From W0P28-013 sp963593685 (GTDB lineage Bacteria; Bacteroidota; Bacteroidia; Bacteroidales; Paludibacteraceae): DNA of 44,864 bases. Under the pieces are notes generated by a model that saw only the letters and a program-made list of their open reading frames with translations, searched no databases and was not told the origin of the DNA. Below are positions 8,475-16,758 of this stretch, piece after piece. The translations under genes were made by a program, and so were the position numbers. The number at the start of each line of letters is the position of its first letter. The stretch's first letter is position 1. The DNA is taken from the NCBI GenBank assembly GCA_963593685.1, contig CAVBBP010000017.1:1-44864 (forward strand), written 5' to 3'.

Positions 8475-9038
8475 ATGGACGAAGACATCAGAAATGCGCT
8501 GGACGCCTTGCGGCGTGGCGGCGTGATATTGTACCCCACCGACACCGTTTGGGGCATCGGCTGCGACGCTACCAACGAGGAGGCGGTGGCGCGTGTGTTT
8601 GCGCTGAAAAGGCGCGCTGACAGCAAAGCCATGCTCACACTCATCGACAGCACTGCCAAATTGTCGGGTTATGTGGACGAAATTCCCGATGTAGCCTATG
8701 ATTTAATCGAAATGAGCGACAAACCGCTGACAATCATCTATTCGGGCGCAAAAAATTTGGCGCGCAACCTGCTGGCCGACGACGGCAGCGTGGGCATACG
8801 CGTAACCAACGAACGCTTCTCGAAGTGCCTTTGCGAGCGGTTTCACAAGCCGATTGTATCGACTTCGGCGAACATCAGCGGCGAGCCAGCACCACGAACC
8901 TTTGCCGAAATTTCCGACGAAGTGCGCGCCGCCGTCGATTACATCTGCACCACGCGCCGCAACGAGGCAGCCACCGCCCGACCATCGTCCATCATCAAAC
9001 TGGGAGCGCACGCCGAAGTGCAAGTAATACGGCCGTAA
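8475..9038 (+). CDS. tsaC: Threonylcarbamoyl-AMP synthase (TsaC/YrdC)
   Basis: 187 residues, the short YrdC-only form rather than the longer Sua5. It makes threonylcarbamoyl-AMP from Thr, bicarbonate and ATP for the t6A37 modification of ANN-decoding tRNAs. Motifs: GGVILYPTDTVWGIGCDA near residue 15, the KRRADSK substrate-binding motif near residue 50, and STSANISGEPAP with its SxxN motif near residue 137. Length and motif order fit the family. A good promoter lies about 70 bases upstream. The gene is monocistronic, followed by repeats. Confidence 0.93.
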   Translation: MDEDIRNALDALRRGGVILYPTDTVWGIGCDATNEEAVARVFALKRRADSKAMLTLIDSTAKLSGYVDEIPDVAYDLIEMSDKPLTIIYSGAKNLARNLLADDGSVGIRVTNERFSKCLCERFHKPIVSTSANISGEPAPRTFAEISDEVRAAVDYICTTRRNEAATARPSSIIKLGAHAEVQVIRP

Positions 9039-9340
9039 CTCTTTTGGTACGAAATTTGAACTGCAACGAAGAAAGGTTAGAGATTAAAGGTTAAAGGTTA
9101 GAGTTAATTAGAAATTAGGAAAAACTGACAGATTGACAGATTAAACCAAATCAACAATAGAAATTTAGAAACATAGAATTTTTTCGATAAGCGAGCGCAG
9201 TGCCAAACTCGTTTGAGCAATGCCGAGCGGAGAAAAAATCTTTGCGAAGCAAGAAACAGTGCGCAGCGCGAGAAACGGACGCACGCGGTGCGTCCCTACT
9301 TTCACACTTTTATACTTTTATACTTTCACACTAATATAAA
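9039..9340. repeat. Intergenic repeat block before lon
   Basis: No gene. It holds a second copy of the 62-bp ATTTTTTCG ... AGAAAAAAT element (9178-9239), a GC hairpin (GTGCGCAGCGCG) flanked by AGAAAC strings, a REP-like GGACGCACGCGGTGCGTCC copy (9277-9295), and an ACTTTCACACTTTTATAC string that ends just before the lon start. No clear TTTG/TAnnTTTG promoter is seen. Confidence 0.65.
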
Positions 9341-11749
9341 ATGAGATCCTTTGAAGATATGCTGGCCGATGCCGATGAGCAGACCGTTCACCGCGAAGTG
9401 ATTCGCCTCGACGAAGATGGCGACCTCAATGCCGTGAGTTGCCTTTCGGGCGACGAACTGCCTGTGTTGCCGCTGCGTAATATGGTGCTGTTCCCGATGT
9501 CGGTGCTGCCCGTTTCGATAGGGCGCAAATCGTCGCTGAAACTGGTGCATAAGGTGTATGAGGAGAAAAAAGAACTCTTCACCGTGATGCAGCGCGACCA
9601 TCACATCGAAAATCCGCAAAAAGCCGACTTGTTTGAATTTGGCACTGTGGCACGCGTGCTGCGCATTATCGAACTGCCCGACAACACCACAATGGTGCTG
9701 CTGCATGGCCGCCGCCGCGCGCGCCTTGTCGATGTGGTGCAACGCACGCCCTACCTCACGGCAACTGTCGATTTGATGCCCGAAACGGCGCAAGACAGCA
9801 CCGACGCCGCCTTTAGTAGCGACCTCGATGGCATCAGAGCGTTGTGCGAAAAAATTGTCAAAAAGTCGAACATTCCCAACGAAATGCTCTTCGCTGTGGA
9901 ACACGCCGACACGCCCGAAACGCTCATCAATTTTGTGTGCAACAACCTGCAACTCGACATTTTCGACCAACAGCGACTGCTCGAGATGGACGACCTGCGC
10001 CAGCGTGCCACCGAACTGCTCGAACTGCTGAAAAAAGAGTTCAAAAAAATCACCGTTTCGGCCTCCATTCAGTCGAAAGTGATGAAGGACATCGACCGCC
10101 AGCAGCGCGAATACTTTCTGCAACAGCAGATGAAAACCATCAAAAACGAGTTGGGCGACGACACCACCGACAAGTTGATAGAAGCCTACCGCAAGCGCGC
10201 AAAATCGAAAAAATGGAACAAAAAAACGGCAGAAATTTTCGACAAAGAGTTGAAAAAATTGGAAGTGATGCCGCAACATGCACCCGATTTTGCCGTGCAG
10301 CAAAACTATGTAGAAACGCTGCTCGAACTACCGTGGAACGAATTTACCGAAGATAATTTCGACCTAAAAAAGGCGCAGCAAATCCTCGACCGCGACCATT
10401 TCGGGCTGGAAAAAGTGAAGGAGCGCATTGTGGAACATCTGGCTGTGCTGAAACTGCGCAACGACCTGAAATCGCCCATTCTCTGCCTCTACGGGCCTCC
10501 GGGCGTGGGCAAAACATCGCTCGGAAAATCCATCGCCGAAAGCCTTGGCCGCAAATATGTGCGTGTGTCGCTCGGCGGTATGCACGACGAAGCCGAAATC
10601 CGCGGACACCGCCGCACCTACATCGGTGCCATGCCCGGACGCATCATTCAGAGTTTGAAAAAAGTCGGCTCGTCGAACCCTGTGTTTGTACTCGACGAAA
10701 TTGACAAACTGGCCGACGACGCACACGGCGACCCATCGTCGGCACTGCTCGAAGTGCTTGATCCAGAGCAGAATGCGGCGTTTCACGACAACTTTTTGGA
10801 CATCGACTACGACCTGTCGAAAGTGCTGTTTATTGCCACTGCCAATTCGCTTGCCTCGGTGCCGCGCCCGCTGCTTGACCGCATGGAACTGATAGAGGTG
10901 AACGGCTACATTGCCGAAGAAAAGGTGGAAATTGCTGCCAAACATCTGGTGCCGAAACAGTTGAAAGAGCACGGCATCGCGCGCAAACAGGTGAAATACC
11001 CCAAAAAGACGCTGCGCTATTTGGTCGATAACTACACCCGCGAGTCGGGCGTGCGCGAACTTGACCGCGTTATCGCGAAAATTATGCGCAAAATTGCCTG
11101 CAAAATCGCCACCGAAACGCCCTACAACACCGAAATCGCCATCGACGACCTGAAAGCCTATCTCGGTGCGCCGCGCTACACACACGATGCCTACCAAGGC
11201 AATGGCGTTTGCGGCGTAGTTACGGGCTTGGCGTGGACGGCGGTGGGCGGCGAAATTCTGTTCATCGAAGTAAGTTTAAGTCCATCGAAAACGCCCAAAC
11301 TGACCCTGACGGGCAATCTCGGCGATGTGATGAAAGAGTCGGCCACCATTGCGTTTGAATATCTGAAAGCCCACGCCGCCGAACTCGGTGTCGATGCCGA
11401 ACTGTTCGAAAAATACGCCGTGCATATCCATGTGCCAGAGGGTGCCATTCCGAAAGATGGCCCGTCGGCGGGCATCACCATGCTCACGGCACTCACATCG
11501 GCTTTTGCCAAACGCAAAGTGAAGAAAAATCTAGCGATGACGGGCGAAATCACGCTGCGCGGCAAACTGCTGCCCGTGGGCGGAATCAAAGAGAAAATTC
11601 TCGCCGCCAAACGCGCTGGCATCACCGACATTCTGATGTGCAGCGACAACCAAAAAGATGTGGACGAAATAAACGAAATCTACCTCAAAGGCCTCCACTT
11701 CCACTTCACCGACAGCATGACCGACGCTTTGAAAATGGTGCTGATTTAG
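9341..11749 (+). CDS. lon: ATP-dependent Lon protease
   Basis: 802 residues. The LonN substrate-recognition domain covers about residues 40-250 (ELPVLPLRNMVLFPMSVLPV), followed by a helical linker. The AAA+ module has Walker A GPPGVGKTS (Lys391) and Walker B VFVLDEID (Asp452-Glu453). The C-terminal peptidase has the catalytic Ser709 in PKDGPSAGIT and Lys752 in GGIKEK, spaced 43 residues as in E. coli Lon (679/722). Lon degrades misfolded and regulatory proteins in the cytoplasm. All key residues are present, so it should be active. The stop codon lies inside a TAGTCGCAAG repeat module. No heat-shock promoter is recognisable. Confidence 0.96.
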   Translation: MRSFEDMLADADEQTVHREVIRLDEDGDLNAVSCLSGDELPVLPLRNMVLFPMSVLPVSIGRKSSLKLVHKVYEEKKELFTVMQRDHHIENPQKADLFEFGTVARVLRIIELPDNTTMVLLHGRRRARLVDVVQRTPYLTATVDLMPETAQDSTDAAFSSDLDGIRALCEKIVKKSNIPNEMLFAVEHADTPETLINFVCNNLQLDIFDQQRLLEMDDLRQRATELLELLKKEFKKITVSASIQSKVMKDIDRQQREYFLQQQMKTIKNELGDDTTDKLIEAYRKRAKSKKWNKKTAEIFDKELKKLEVMPQHAPDFAVQQNYVETLLELPWNEFTEDNFDLKKAQQILDRDHFGLEKVKERIVEHLAVLKLRNDLKSPILCLYGPPGVGKTSLGKSIAESLGRKYVRVSLGGMHDEAEIRGHRRTYIGAMPGRIIQSLKKVGSSNPVFVLDEIDKLADDAHGDPSSALLEVLDPEQNAAFHDNFLDIDYDLSKVLFIATANSLASVPRPLLDRMELIEVNGYIAEEKVEIAAKHLVPKQLKEHGIARKQVKYPKKTLRYLVDNYTRESGVRELDRVIAKIMRKIACKIATETPYNTEIAIDDLKAYLGAPRYTHDAYQGNGVCGVVTGLAWTAVGGEILFIEVSLSPSKTPKLTLTGNLGDVMKESATIAFEYLKAHAAELGVDAELFEKYAVHIHVPEGAIPKDGPSAGITMLTALTSAFAKRKVKKNLAMTGEITLRGKLLPVGGIKEKILAAKRAGITDILMCSDNQKDVDEINEIYLKGLHFHFTDSMTDALKMVLI

Positions 11750-11780
11750 TCGCAAGGCGAGATTTCCCGAACATAAACTT

Positions 11781-11809
11781 GCAGAGCCGCCACAATGTGG
11801 CGGCTCTGC
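11781..11809. repeat. 14-bp perfect-arm palindrome after lon
   Basis: GCAGAGCCGCCACA, one base, then its exact complement. The identical 29-mer recurs at 13677-13705 and a relative lies at 2622-2650. It could form a strong hairpin on either strand, but there is no T-run after it, so it is called a repeat rather than a terminator. Confidence 0.7.
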
Positions 11810-11825
11810 TGTTGTCTTGGATATA

Positions 11826-12116
11826 GCTCCCTTTCCCATTTCCCCCGAAGGGGGAAAGGCCAATTGAATTATTGAATCATTGAGTTATTTTCCAACCCTA
11901 CCCCTGCCATTCGGCAGGTACTCCCCTTGAAAAGGGGAGAGGACTGTACCAAGTTGGGCGCGAACCTGTCCCCTTTGCAAGGGGACGAGAAAAACGATAG
12001 TTTTTCGGAGGGGTTGGAAGGTAATTTACGGATTTACAAATTTACAGATTGACGGATTTTTTCAAATCTCCAAATAACCAAATCCGCAAAACTCGGGACG
12101 TGGCATGCCGCGTCCC
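11826..12116. repeat. Cluster of three different intergenic repeat elements
   Basis: 11826-11861 is a CCCTTTCCCATTTCCCCC element. 11890-12019 is a 130-bp element with imperfect terminal inverted repeats (TTCCAACCCTACC ... GGAGGGGTTGGAA) and an internal CCCCTTGAAAAGGGG hairpin; it looks like a non-autonomous repeat. 12095-12116 is a REP-like GGGACGTGGCATGCCGCGTC copy. There is no gene. Confidence 0.6.
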
Positions 12117-12149
12117 TACTTTCTTGCTACTAAAAATTTCTGAAACTAT

Positions 12150-12180
12150 TTTGTAGTTCAAAATAAATGTTGTACTTTTG
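12150..12180 (+). promoter_or_regulatory. Promoter of the probable small RNA
   Basis: TTTG at 12150-12153, a 19-base spacer, TACTTTTG at 12173-12180: an exact Bacteroidetes promoter. No start codon with a plausible reading frame follows; instead a structured non-coding stretch ends at a terminator at 12454. Confidence 0.75.
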
Positions 12181-12186
12181 CCTTGC

Positions 12187-12454
12187 TAATTTGCACAATT
12201 TTGTGTGCTGATTGGCAGACATAATAAAGGCGTTTATTGACGCTCTGTTCTGACGGAATGAAACTTCGCAACTTTCACGAGTAATCAGAATTTAGCAACG
12301 GTAAATGCTCTCGGAATGTAAGCGTATTCACTACCCATATAGGCGGTGTGTTGTCTTATATTCGCGTGGGTTTCGCGTTGTCAGTTCTAATTTTCTGGGC
12401 AATGCGAGAGCCTCAAAGTGTGGAACGACAATAGTCGAACTCCACGCTTTTTTT
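12187..12454 (+). ncRNA. Probable small structured RNA of about 270 nt, family unknown
   Basis: A free-standing transcription unit: an exact promoter upstream and an intrinsic terminator downstream, with no reading frame of substance between. A long-range stem is visible, GCTCTCG (12307-12313) with CGAGAGC (12405-12411), enclosing about 90 bases. RNase P RNA, tmRNA and SRP RNA signatures are not seen. A 6S-like RNA or the Rfam Bacteroidales-1 RNA are possibilities I cannot test by eye. The exact 5' end is inferred from promoter spacing. Confidence 0.6.
12418..12454 (+). terminator. Rho-independent terminator of the small RNA
   Basis: The stem GTGTGGA / TCCACGC extends by CGAC / GTCG around the loop AATA (hairpin 12418-12447), followed directly by seven T residues. 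It is the clearest intrinsic terminator in the window. Confidence 0.85.
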
Positions 12455-12468
12455 ATTGTGCCTATTTA

Positions 12469-12674
12469 CAGGGGACTTCTATAAATTCCCCGTTTAACAA
12501 TAAAATTAACAAATGATGGATTTCTGAATACTTTTGTGCGCTTTTTGTTTTTGGGTTGCATCTGTCTGACTTTCACTCAATTACAATGCCACCGCATTGC
12601 GCTTTCGTTCAAGCCAAACATCTGTTAACCCAAAAATCAAAAATCACTACAAAGGAATTTATAGAAATCCCCTG
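12469..12674. mobile_element. 206-bp inverted-repeat element, possibly a MITE
   Basis: The ends CAGGGGACTTCTATAAATTC (12469 on) and, on the minus strand, CAGGGGATTTCTATAAATTC (12674 back) form a 21-bp terminal inverted repeat with one mismatch. The interior of about 165 bp has no reading frame. A related single copy of the end sequence lies at 24846-24867. I find no convincing target-site duplication and no transposase in the window, so the mobile-element call is tentative. Confidence 0.5.
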
Positions 12675-12732
12675 AACGAAAAATTGACAAATCAACCAAT
12701 TTTATTTATTCACTTTTTAATTTTATTTTATC

Positions 12733-13662
12733 ATGAAAAAACTTAGATTTTTTGCAGCCTTGTGCTGCGCTGCAGCGGTGTTTGCCGCATGCGAAAAGAA
12801 CGATGAGCCGAAAAGCGGGAATCAAAACAACAACAATTCTCCCATTGAAAACCCAGACACGCAATATACGCTGACAGTACTCTCCAACGACGAAACGCTT
12901 GGCACGGTAACGGGTTCGGGCAAGTACGATGTTGGTGCAACAGTGAAAATTGTTGCAACCCCAGCCGATGGTGCCGAGTTGATATCGTGGTCCGACACCT
13001 CGAGCGTGGAACTTGAGCGCGAAATCACGCTCACAAGCGACTCCACGATTACTGCCACTTTCCGCATTACCACTGGCACTGAAAATGGCCACGACTGGGT
13101 GAGCCTTGGTCTACCGAGTGGAACTAAGTGGGCGACCTGCAATGTAGGCGCAACCAGCCCCGAAAAGTACGGCAACTACTACGCTTGGGGAGAGACCGAA
13201 CCAAAGGAAACCTATTCGTGGAACACCTATAAATACGGCGATGGCACAACTTTTAGCAAGTACAACACCACCGATGGCAAAACCACGCTCGAGGCTAGCG
13301 ACGATGCTGCTACCACCAACTGGGGCAGTGCATGGCGTATGCCCACTGATGGTGAATGGACAGAACTACGCGAGCAGTGCGAATGGAAATGGACCGATAG
13401 TTACCAAACTACTGGTGTGGCAGGTTATTGGGTAACAGGTAAGAACGGCAACACCATTTTTCTCCCTGCGGCGGGCTTTCGCTACAGCGACAACCTGAGC
13501 AACGTTGGCAGCTACGGCGGCTACAGGTCGAGTTCGCTCGTCACGGACTACCCGATCTACGCGTGGTACGCGAGCTTCTACTCGGACTATGTGGGCAGGG
13601 CCCCCGACGACAGCCGCTGCTGTGGGTACTCCGTTCGCCCAGTACTGCCACTGAATTTTTAA
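12733..13662 (+). CDS. Surface lipoprotein with InlB-type repeat and a hypervariable FISUMP domain
   Basis: 309 residues. The lipoprotein signal ends FAAC (Cys20). An Asn/Lys-rich linker follows, then a divergent InlB B-repeat-like domain (~45-112: YTLTVLSNDETLGTVTGSGK ... TITATF), then a FISUMP domain (~118-309) with the hallmarks WVSLGLPSGTKWATCNVGA, YYAWGETEPK, WRMPTDGEW, IFLPAAGFR and SVRPV. The part between GFR and SVRPV is dominated by Tyr, Ser, Asp and Gly written mostly as NNC codons, whereas the rest is ordinary. FISUMP and related C-type-lectin-like folds are known targets of diversity-generating retroelements; the hypervariable stretch at the extreme C-terminus is where such a target would have it. 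Probably exposed on the outer membrane and binding an unknown ligand. Confidence 0.75.
   Translation: MKKLRFFAALCCAAAVFAACEKNDEPKSGNQNNNNSPIENPDTQYTLTVLSNDETLGTVTGSGKYDVGATVKIVATPADGAELISWSDTSSVELEREITLTSDSTITATFRITTGTENGHDWVSLGLPSGTKWATCNVGATSPEKYGNYYAWGETEPKETYSWNTYKYGDGTTFSKYNTTDGKTTLEASDDAATTNWGSAWRMPTDGEWTELREQCEWKWTDSYQTTGVAGYWVTGKNGNTIFLPAAGFRYSDNLSNVGSYGGYRSSSLVTDYPIYAWYASFYSDYVGRAPDDSRCCGYSVRPVLPLNF
13483..13629 (+). other. Candidate DGR variable region (lipoprotein FISUMP domain)
   Basis: This lies between the conserved GCGGGCTTTCGC and TCCGTTCGCCC. Codons vary against the two islands in the 40.7-44.4 kb gene chiefly at the first and second positions of codons ending in C or T, with fixed TTC, AGG and TCC-GTT-CGC codons between. 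That is the pattern left by adenine-directed mutagenesis of AAC/AAT template codons. No template copy is seen in the window. Confidence 0.55.
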
Positions 13663-13676
13663 CATCTTAACAAATT

Positions 13677-13705
13677 GCAGAGCCGCCACAATGTGGCGGC
13701 TCTGC
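13677..13705. terminator. Palindrome between convergent genes, possible bidirectional terminator
   Basis: The identical 29-mer to 11781-11809, with 14-bp arms (GCAGAGCCGCCACA). It sits in the 63-bp gap between the lipoprotein gene and the oppositely directed transporter gene, so a shared terminator is plausible. No strong T-run flanks it, hence the modest confidence. Confidence 0.45.
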
Positions 13706-13725
13706 TTATTGACATTCGGGCTAAA

Positions 13726-15450
13726 TTATGCTCGTACTTTGGCGGCGGCTTGCGACACATTGATGATGAAATCGCCCATGCGCTCGAGTTCGGCTATCAA
13801 GTCCATGAAATAGACGCTCTCTTGGTACGACTCTTTCTGCTCGATGTCGCGAATGGCAGCGTCGCGCAGAGCGTTGCGCCGCTCGTTGATGCGCACCTCG
13901 CACGCCACAGCGTCCTCCAAATCGATGGGTTCGCTCTCGTCGCGTTGCAGGTTATCGACCATCACGCCGTAGGCCGCATCGACCAGCGCCGTCATCTCGT
14001 CGATGGCTGCCAACTCGCTGTCGCTGAAGCGATGCCCAGCGGCATTGCGCCGTGCCAACAGCCGACTGATGGCTTCGCCCGAATCGCCGAGGCTCTCCAA
14101 TTCGTCGATAATGCGATAAACGGCAGTCATGCCTTCGCGCGTGCGCTCGCTCACGCTACCCTGCGGAATATCGTTCAGGAATGAGGCAATTTCGTACTCG
14201 ATGCGGTCCGAAATCTCCTCGTATTTCACCAATTTCAAGCGATATTTTTCAAATTCGTCGGCAGTCGCCGCGTGAATGGCCGACTTGGCATAACCAAAGC
14301 CATTGTGCGAAATCTGCGCAAAATGCGCCACCTCTTTCCACGCCTGCACCACCGACAGTTCGGCTGTATCCATTGCGCCAGCACTGATAAACTTCAGTTT
14401 GAAAATCTCATCTTCGGGATTCACTTTGCTCTTGATAAGTGCGGTTACAATTTTGGCAATCTGCGGCACAAACCAAATCAGAATGCAGGTGTTGAAGGTG
14501 TTGAACAGCGTGTGCAACATCGACAGTCCGTAGAGTGCCGATGTGGCTTCGTCCGAAGCGGGATTGAGCATTCCGCTAGGCAATTTGGCAGGATTTGGAT
14601 AGCCTAACCAAGTGATAGTCAGGCCGATGAAATTGACAAACGGGCGGAACAGCGCCAACGCCCACACCACGCCAAACACATTGAACAGCGTGTGCGCCAA
14701 GGCGGCGCGTTTGGCGTTCACATTGGCCATGGCGGCCGCTATATTTGCCGTGATGGTGGTGCCGATATTTTCGCCAAGCACCATGGCCGCCGCCATATCG
14801 AACGGCAGCCAACCGAGGCTCAACATGATGAGCGTGAGTGCCATTGTAGCGCTCGACGACTGCAAAATCAGTGTCAGCACGGTGCCAAACGCCAAAAAGA
14901 GCAGCACCGACCAAAAGCCGTAGCCCGTCCAACGGCCGATAAACGACAGCACTTCGGGCGTTTGTTCGAGGTCGGGCACCGAATTTTTCATCAGCGACAA
15001 ACCCAAAAACAGGAGCGAAAAGCCGATGATAAACTCGCTGATATTGCGGTAGCGTTCTCGTTTCGACACGCTCATAACAAACCCGATGGCCATAAGCGGC
15101 ACCGCCAGCACCGAGATGTCCATTTTGAAACCGAGCAGCGAGATGAGCCACGCCGTAACCGTGGTGCCGATGTTCGCGCCCATTATCACGCCGATGGCTT
15201 GATCGAGAGCCAACAAACCTGCGTTCACAAAGCCAACCACCATCACCGTGGTGGCGCTCGACGACTGAATGATAGAGGTAATCGTCAAACCCGTCGCCAC
15301 GCTCTTCACGCGGTTCGAAGTCATGGCGGCCAAAATGTGGCGCAAACGCTCGCCAGCGGCCTTTTGCAAACCAGTGCTCATCAGGTTCATGCCGTACAAA
15401 AACATGCCCAAAGCACCGAGCAAAGTCAAAAGTTGCAATGTTAATTCCAT
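13726..15450 (-). CDS. Na+/phosphate cotransporter family protein with PhoU-like tail
   Basis: 574 residues. The N-terminal two thirds hold two inverted Na/Pi-cotransporter repeats, each with the signature QSSSAT (SIIQSSSATTVMVVGF near residue 60 and LILQSSSATMALTLIM near residue 200) and the GANIGTT / GENIGTT motifs. Eight or more membrane helices are seen. Residues ~350-574 form a helical PhoU-like domain. It is an inner-membrane symporter that takes up phosphate, or may sense it through the PhoU domain. Monocistronic; the ATG at 15450 is preceded by the recurrent ATCAACCAATCAACTC module in coding orientation. Confidence 0.9.
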   Translation of the reverse strand: MELTLQLLTLLGALGMFLYGMNLMSTGLQKAAGERLRHILAAMTSNRVKSVATGLTITSIIQSSSATTVMVVGFVNAGLLALDQAIGVIMGANIGTTVTAWLISLLGFKMDISVLAVPLMAIGFVMSVSKRERYRNISEFIIGFSLLFLGLSLMKNSVPDLEQTPEVLSFIGRWTGYGFWSVLLFLAFGTVLTLILQSSSATMALTLIMLSLGWLPFDMAAAMVLGENIGTTITANIAAAMANVNAKRAALAHTLFNVFGVVWALALFRPFVNFIGLTITWLGYPNPAKLPSGMLNPASDEATSALYGLSMLHTLFNTFNTCILIWFVPQIAKIVTALIKSKVNPEDEIFKLKFISAGAMDTAELSVVQAWKEVAHFAQISHNGFGYAKSAIHAATADEFEKYRLKLVKYEEISDRIEYEIASFLNDIPQGSVSERTREGMTAVYRIIDELESLGDSGEAISRLLARRNAAGHRFSDSELAAIDEMTALVDAAYGVMVDNLQRDESEPIDLEDAVACEVRINERRNALRDAAIRDIEQKESYQESVYFMDLIAELERMGDFIINVSQAAAKVRA

Positions 15451-15692
15451 AGTTTGAGTTGATTGGTTGATCAGTTGATTAGTTTAACGCATTGGTGAAA
15501 GTTTCAGGTTTCAAGTTGTAGCCCCCTTTCCCGTTTCCCCCGAAGGGGGAAAGGCCTTCGTTTAATTATAAATTTTGAATGTAGAATTATGAATTTTCGC
15601 GTACAAAAGCGGCGCAATCTTCAAATTTTCAAATAATTGTCTATAAACGCTAACCTATCACCTATAAACTTTCGCACTTTCGCACTTTCACA
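15451..15692. repeat. Intergenic repeat block
   Basis: 15457-15496 is the AATGCGTTAAAC + ATCAACCA module on the minus strand, directly upstream of the transporter start. 15521-15556 is a CCCTTTCCCGTTTCCCCC element. 15610-15690 holds TTCAAATAATTG and ACTTTCGCACTTTCACAC strings that end at the stop codon of the antiporter gene. Confidence 0.7.
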
Positions 15693-16652
15693 CTAAATCT
15701 GCTGCATTTGCACCAGATAAACGGTATAAATCACATAGGCAGCGACCATCAGTAGGCCGCCCCAGCGCGGTATGCGGCGCAAAAAGCCGAAGGGCAACAG
15801 CACCGCCGCCGCCGCTATCATCACAATGTAATCGACCAGCGTGATGCCGCCGCCTGCCAGCGGTGCAATCTGCGAACTGACACCAAGAATGAACGAGATA
15901 TTGAAGATGTTTGAGCCGACAATGTTTCCCATCGCCAACTGCGTGTTCTTTTTGAACGCCGCCGCCAACGAAGCCGCCAGTTCTGGCACCGATGTGCCGC
16001 AGGCTATCAGTGTGATGGAGATGAACGCCTCATCGACACCCCAAGCACGAGCAATCTCCACCGCCGAATCGACAAAAAAGTGGCTGCCAGCGACCAACGC
16101 CGCCAAGCCGCACACAATGCGCAGCACCGCCCAACCGATTTTCGGCTGTGGTGTGGTGTCGCCGTCGTCGCTGCTGCTCGAGGCACGCCCATTGCGTCGC
16201 TCACGCCAGAACGACAGGTAGATGTATGCCACAAAAAACGCCAACAGCACCAAGCCGTCGATGCGACCGATGCAGACCGCGCTGCCATCGAAAAAGTTAA
16301 ACGCCAGCAACAGCACCAACACCGAAACCAGCACGCACACAGGCAGTTCGAACCGCAGATTGTCGCGCGTAACCGCCACAGGCCACAGTGCTGCCGTCAG
16401 ACCCAAAATGGCCAACACATTGAAAATGTTGGAGCCAACCACATTGCCTATCGCCACATCGACATTGCCTTGCCATGCGCCGTACGCGCTTACCGTCAGT
16501 TCGGGCATCGAAGTGCCAATGCCCACTATCACTGCGCCTATCACAAAGTCGGAAATGCGGTAACGACGCGCTATCGCCACCGAACCATCGACCAAACTGC
16601 TGGCTCCCCACACAATGGCAGCCAACGAAATCAGAAAAATTAGGTAAATCAT
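15693..16652 (-). CDS. yrbG: Calcium/sodium antiporter, CaCA family (YrbG-like)
   Basis: 319 residues with about 10 membrane helices. Both alpha repeats are clear: GIGTSMPELTVS with GNVVGSNIFNV in the first half, ACGTSVPELAAS with GNIVGSNIFNI in the second. These carry the acidic and polar residues that bind Ca2+ and Na+. The central cytoplasmic loop (WRERRNGRASSSSDDGD) is hydrophilic and short, as in YrbG. The protein sits in the inner membrane and expels Ca2+ in exchange for Na+. The length matches the family. Confidence 0.93.
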   Translation of the reverse strand: MIYLIFLISLAAIVWGASSLVDGSVAIARRYRISDFVIGAVIVGIGTSMPELTVSAYGAWQGNVDVAIGNVVGSNIFNVLAILGLTAALWPVAVTRDNLRFELPVCVLVSVLVLLLAFNFFDGSAVCIGRIDGLVLLAFFVAYIYLSFWRERRNGRASSSSDDGDTTPQPKIGWAVLRIVCGLAALVAGSHFFVDSAVEIARAWGVDEAFISITLIACGTSVPELAASLAAAFKKNTQLAMGNIVGSNIFNISFILGVSSQIAPLAGGGITLVDYIVMIAAAAVLLPFGFLRRIPRWGGLLMVAAYVIYTVYLVQMQQI

Positions 16653-16666
16653 ATTTGTTTTTGAAA

Positions 16667-16758
16667 CTATGTTAGGGTAAATGAAAAATGTTGCTCATGC
16701 GCACACCACGACGGCGCACGCTGCAAGCGAAACGAAAAGCGAAAATTACCCTAAATAG
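16667..16758. repeat. 92-bp element with TTAGGGTAA / TTACCCTAA ends
   Basis: CTATGTTAGGGTAA at one end and TTACCCTAAATAG at the other form an inverted repeat of about 13 bp around a GC-rich middle. It lies between the antiporter start and a doubtful small gene whose stop codon falls in the right arm. It may be a miniature repeat or a long-loop terminator. Confidence 0.35.

Noticed and set aside
8336..8659. Longer N-terminus for the MFS transporter
   Set aside because: The extension would read through the tsaC promoter and tsaC coding sequence on the other strand; the transporter's first helix begins just after the ATG at 8335.
11781..11809. Canonical terminator of lon
   Set aside because: The hairpin is strong but not followed by a T-run, and the identical 29-mer elsewhere makes a dispersed repeat the safer call.
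12187..12454. RNase P RNA, tmRNA or SRP RNA
   Set aside because: The conserved GAGGAAAGTCCGGGC-type, tmRNA tag/CCA and SRP tetraloop signatures are absent.
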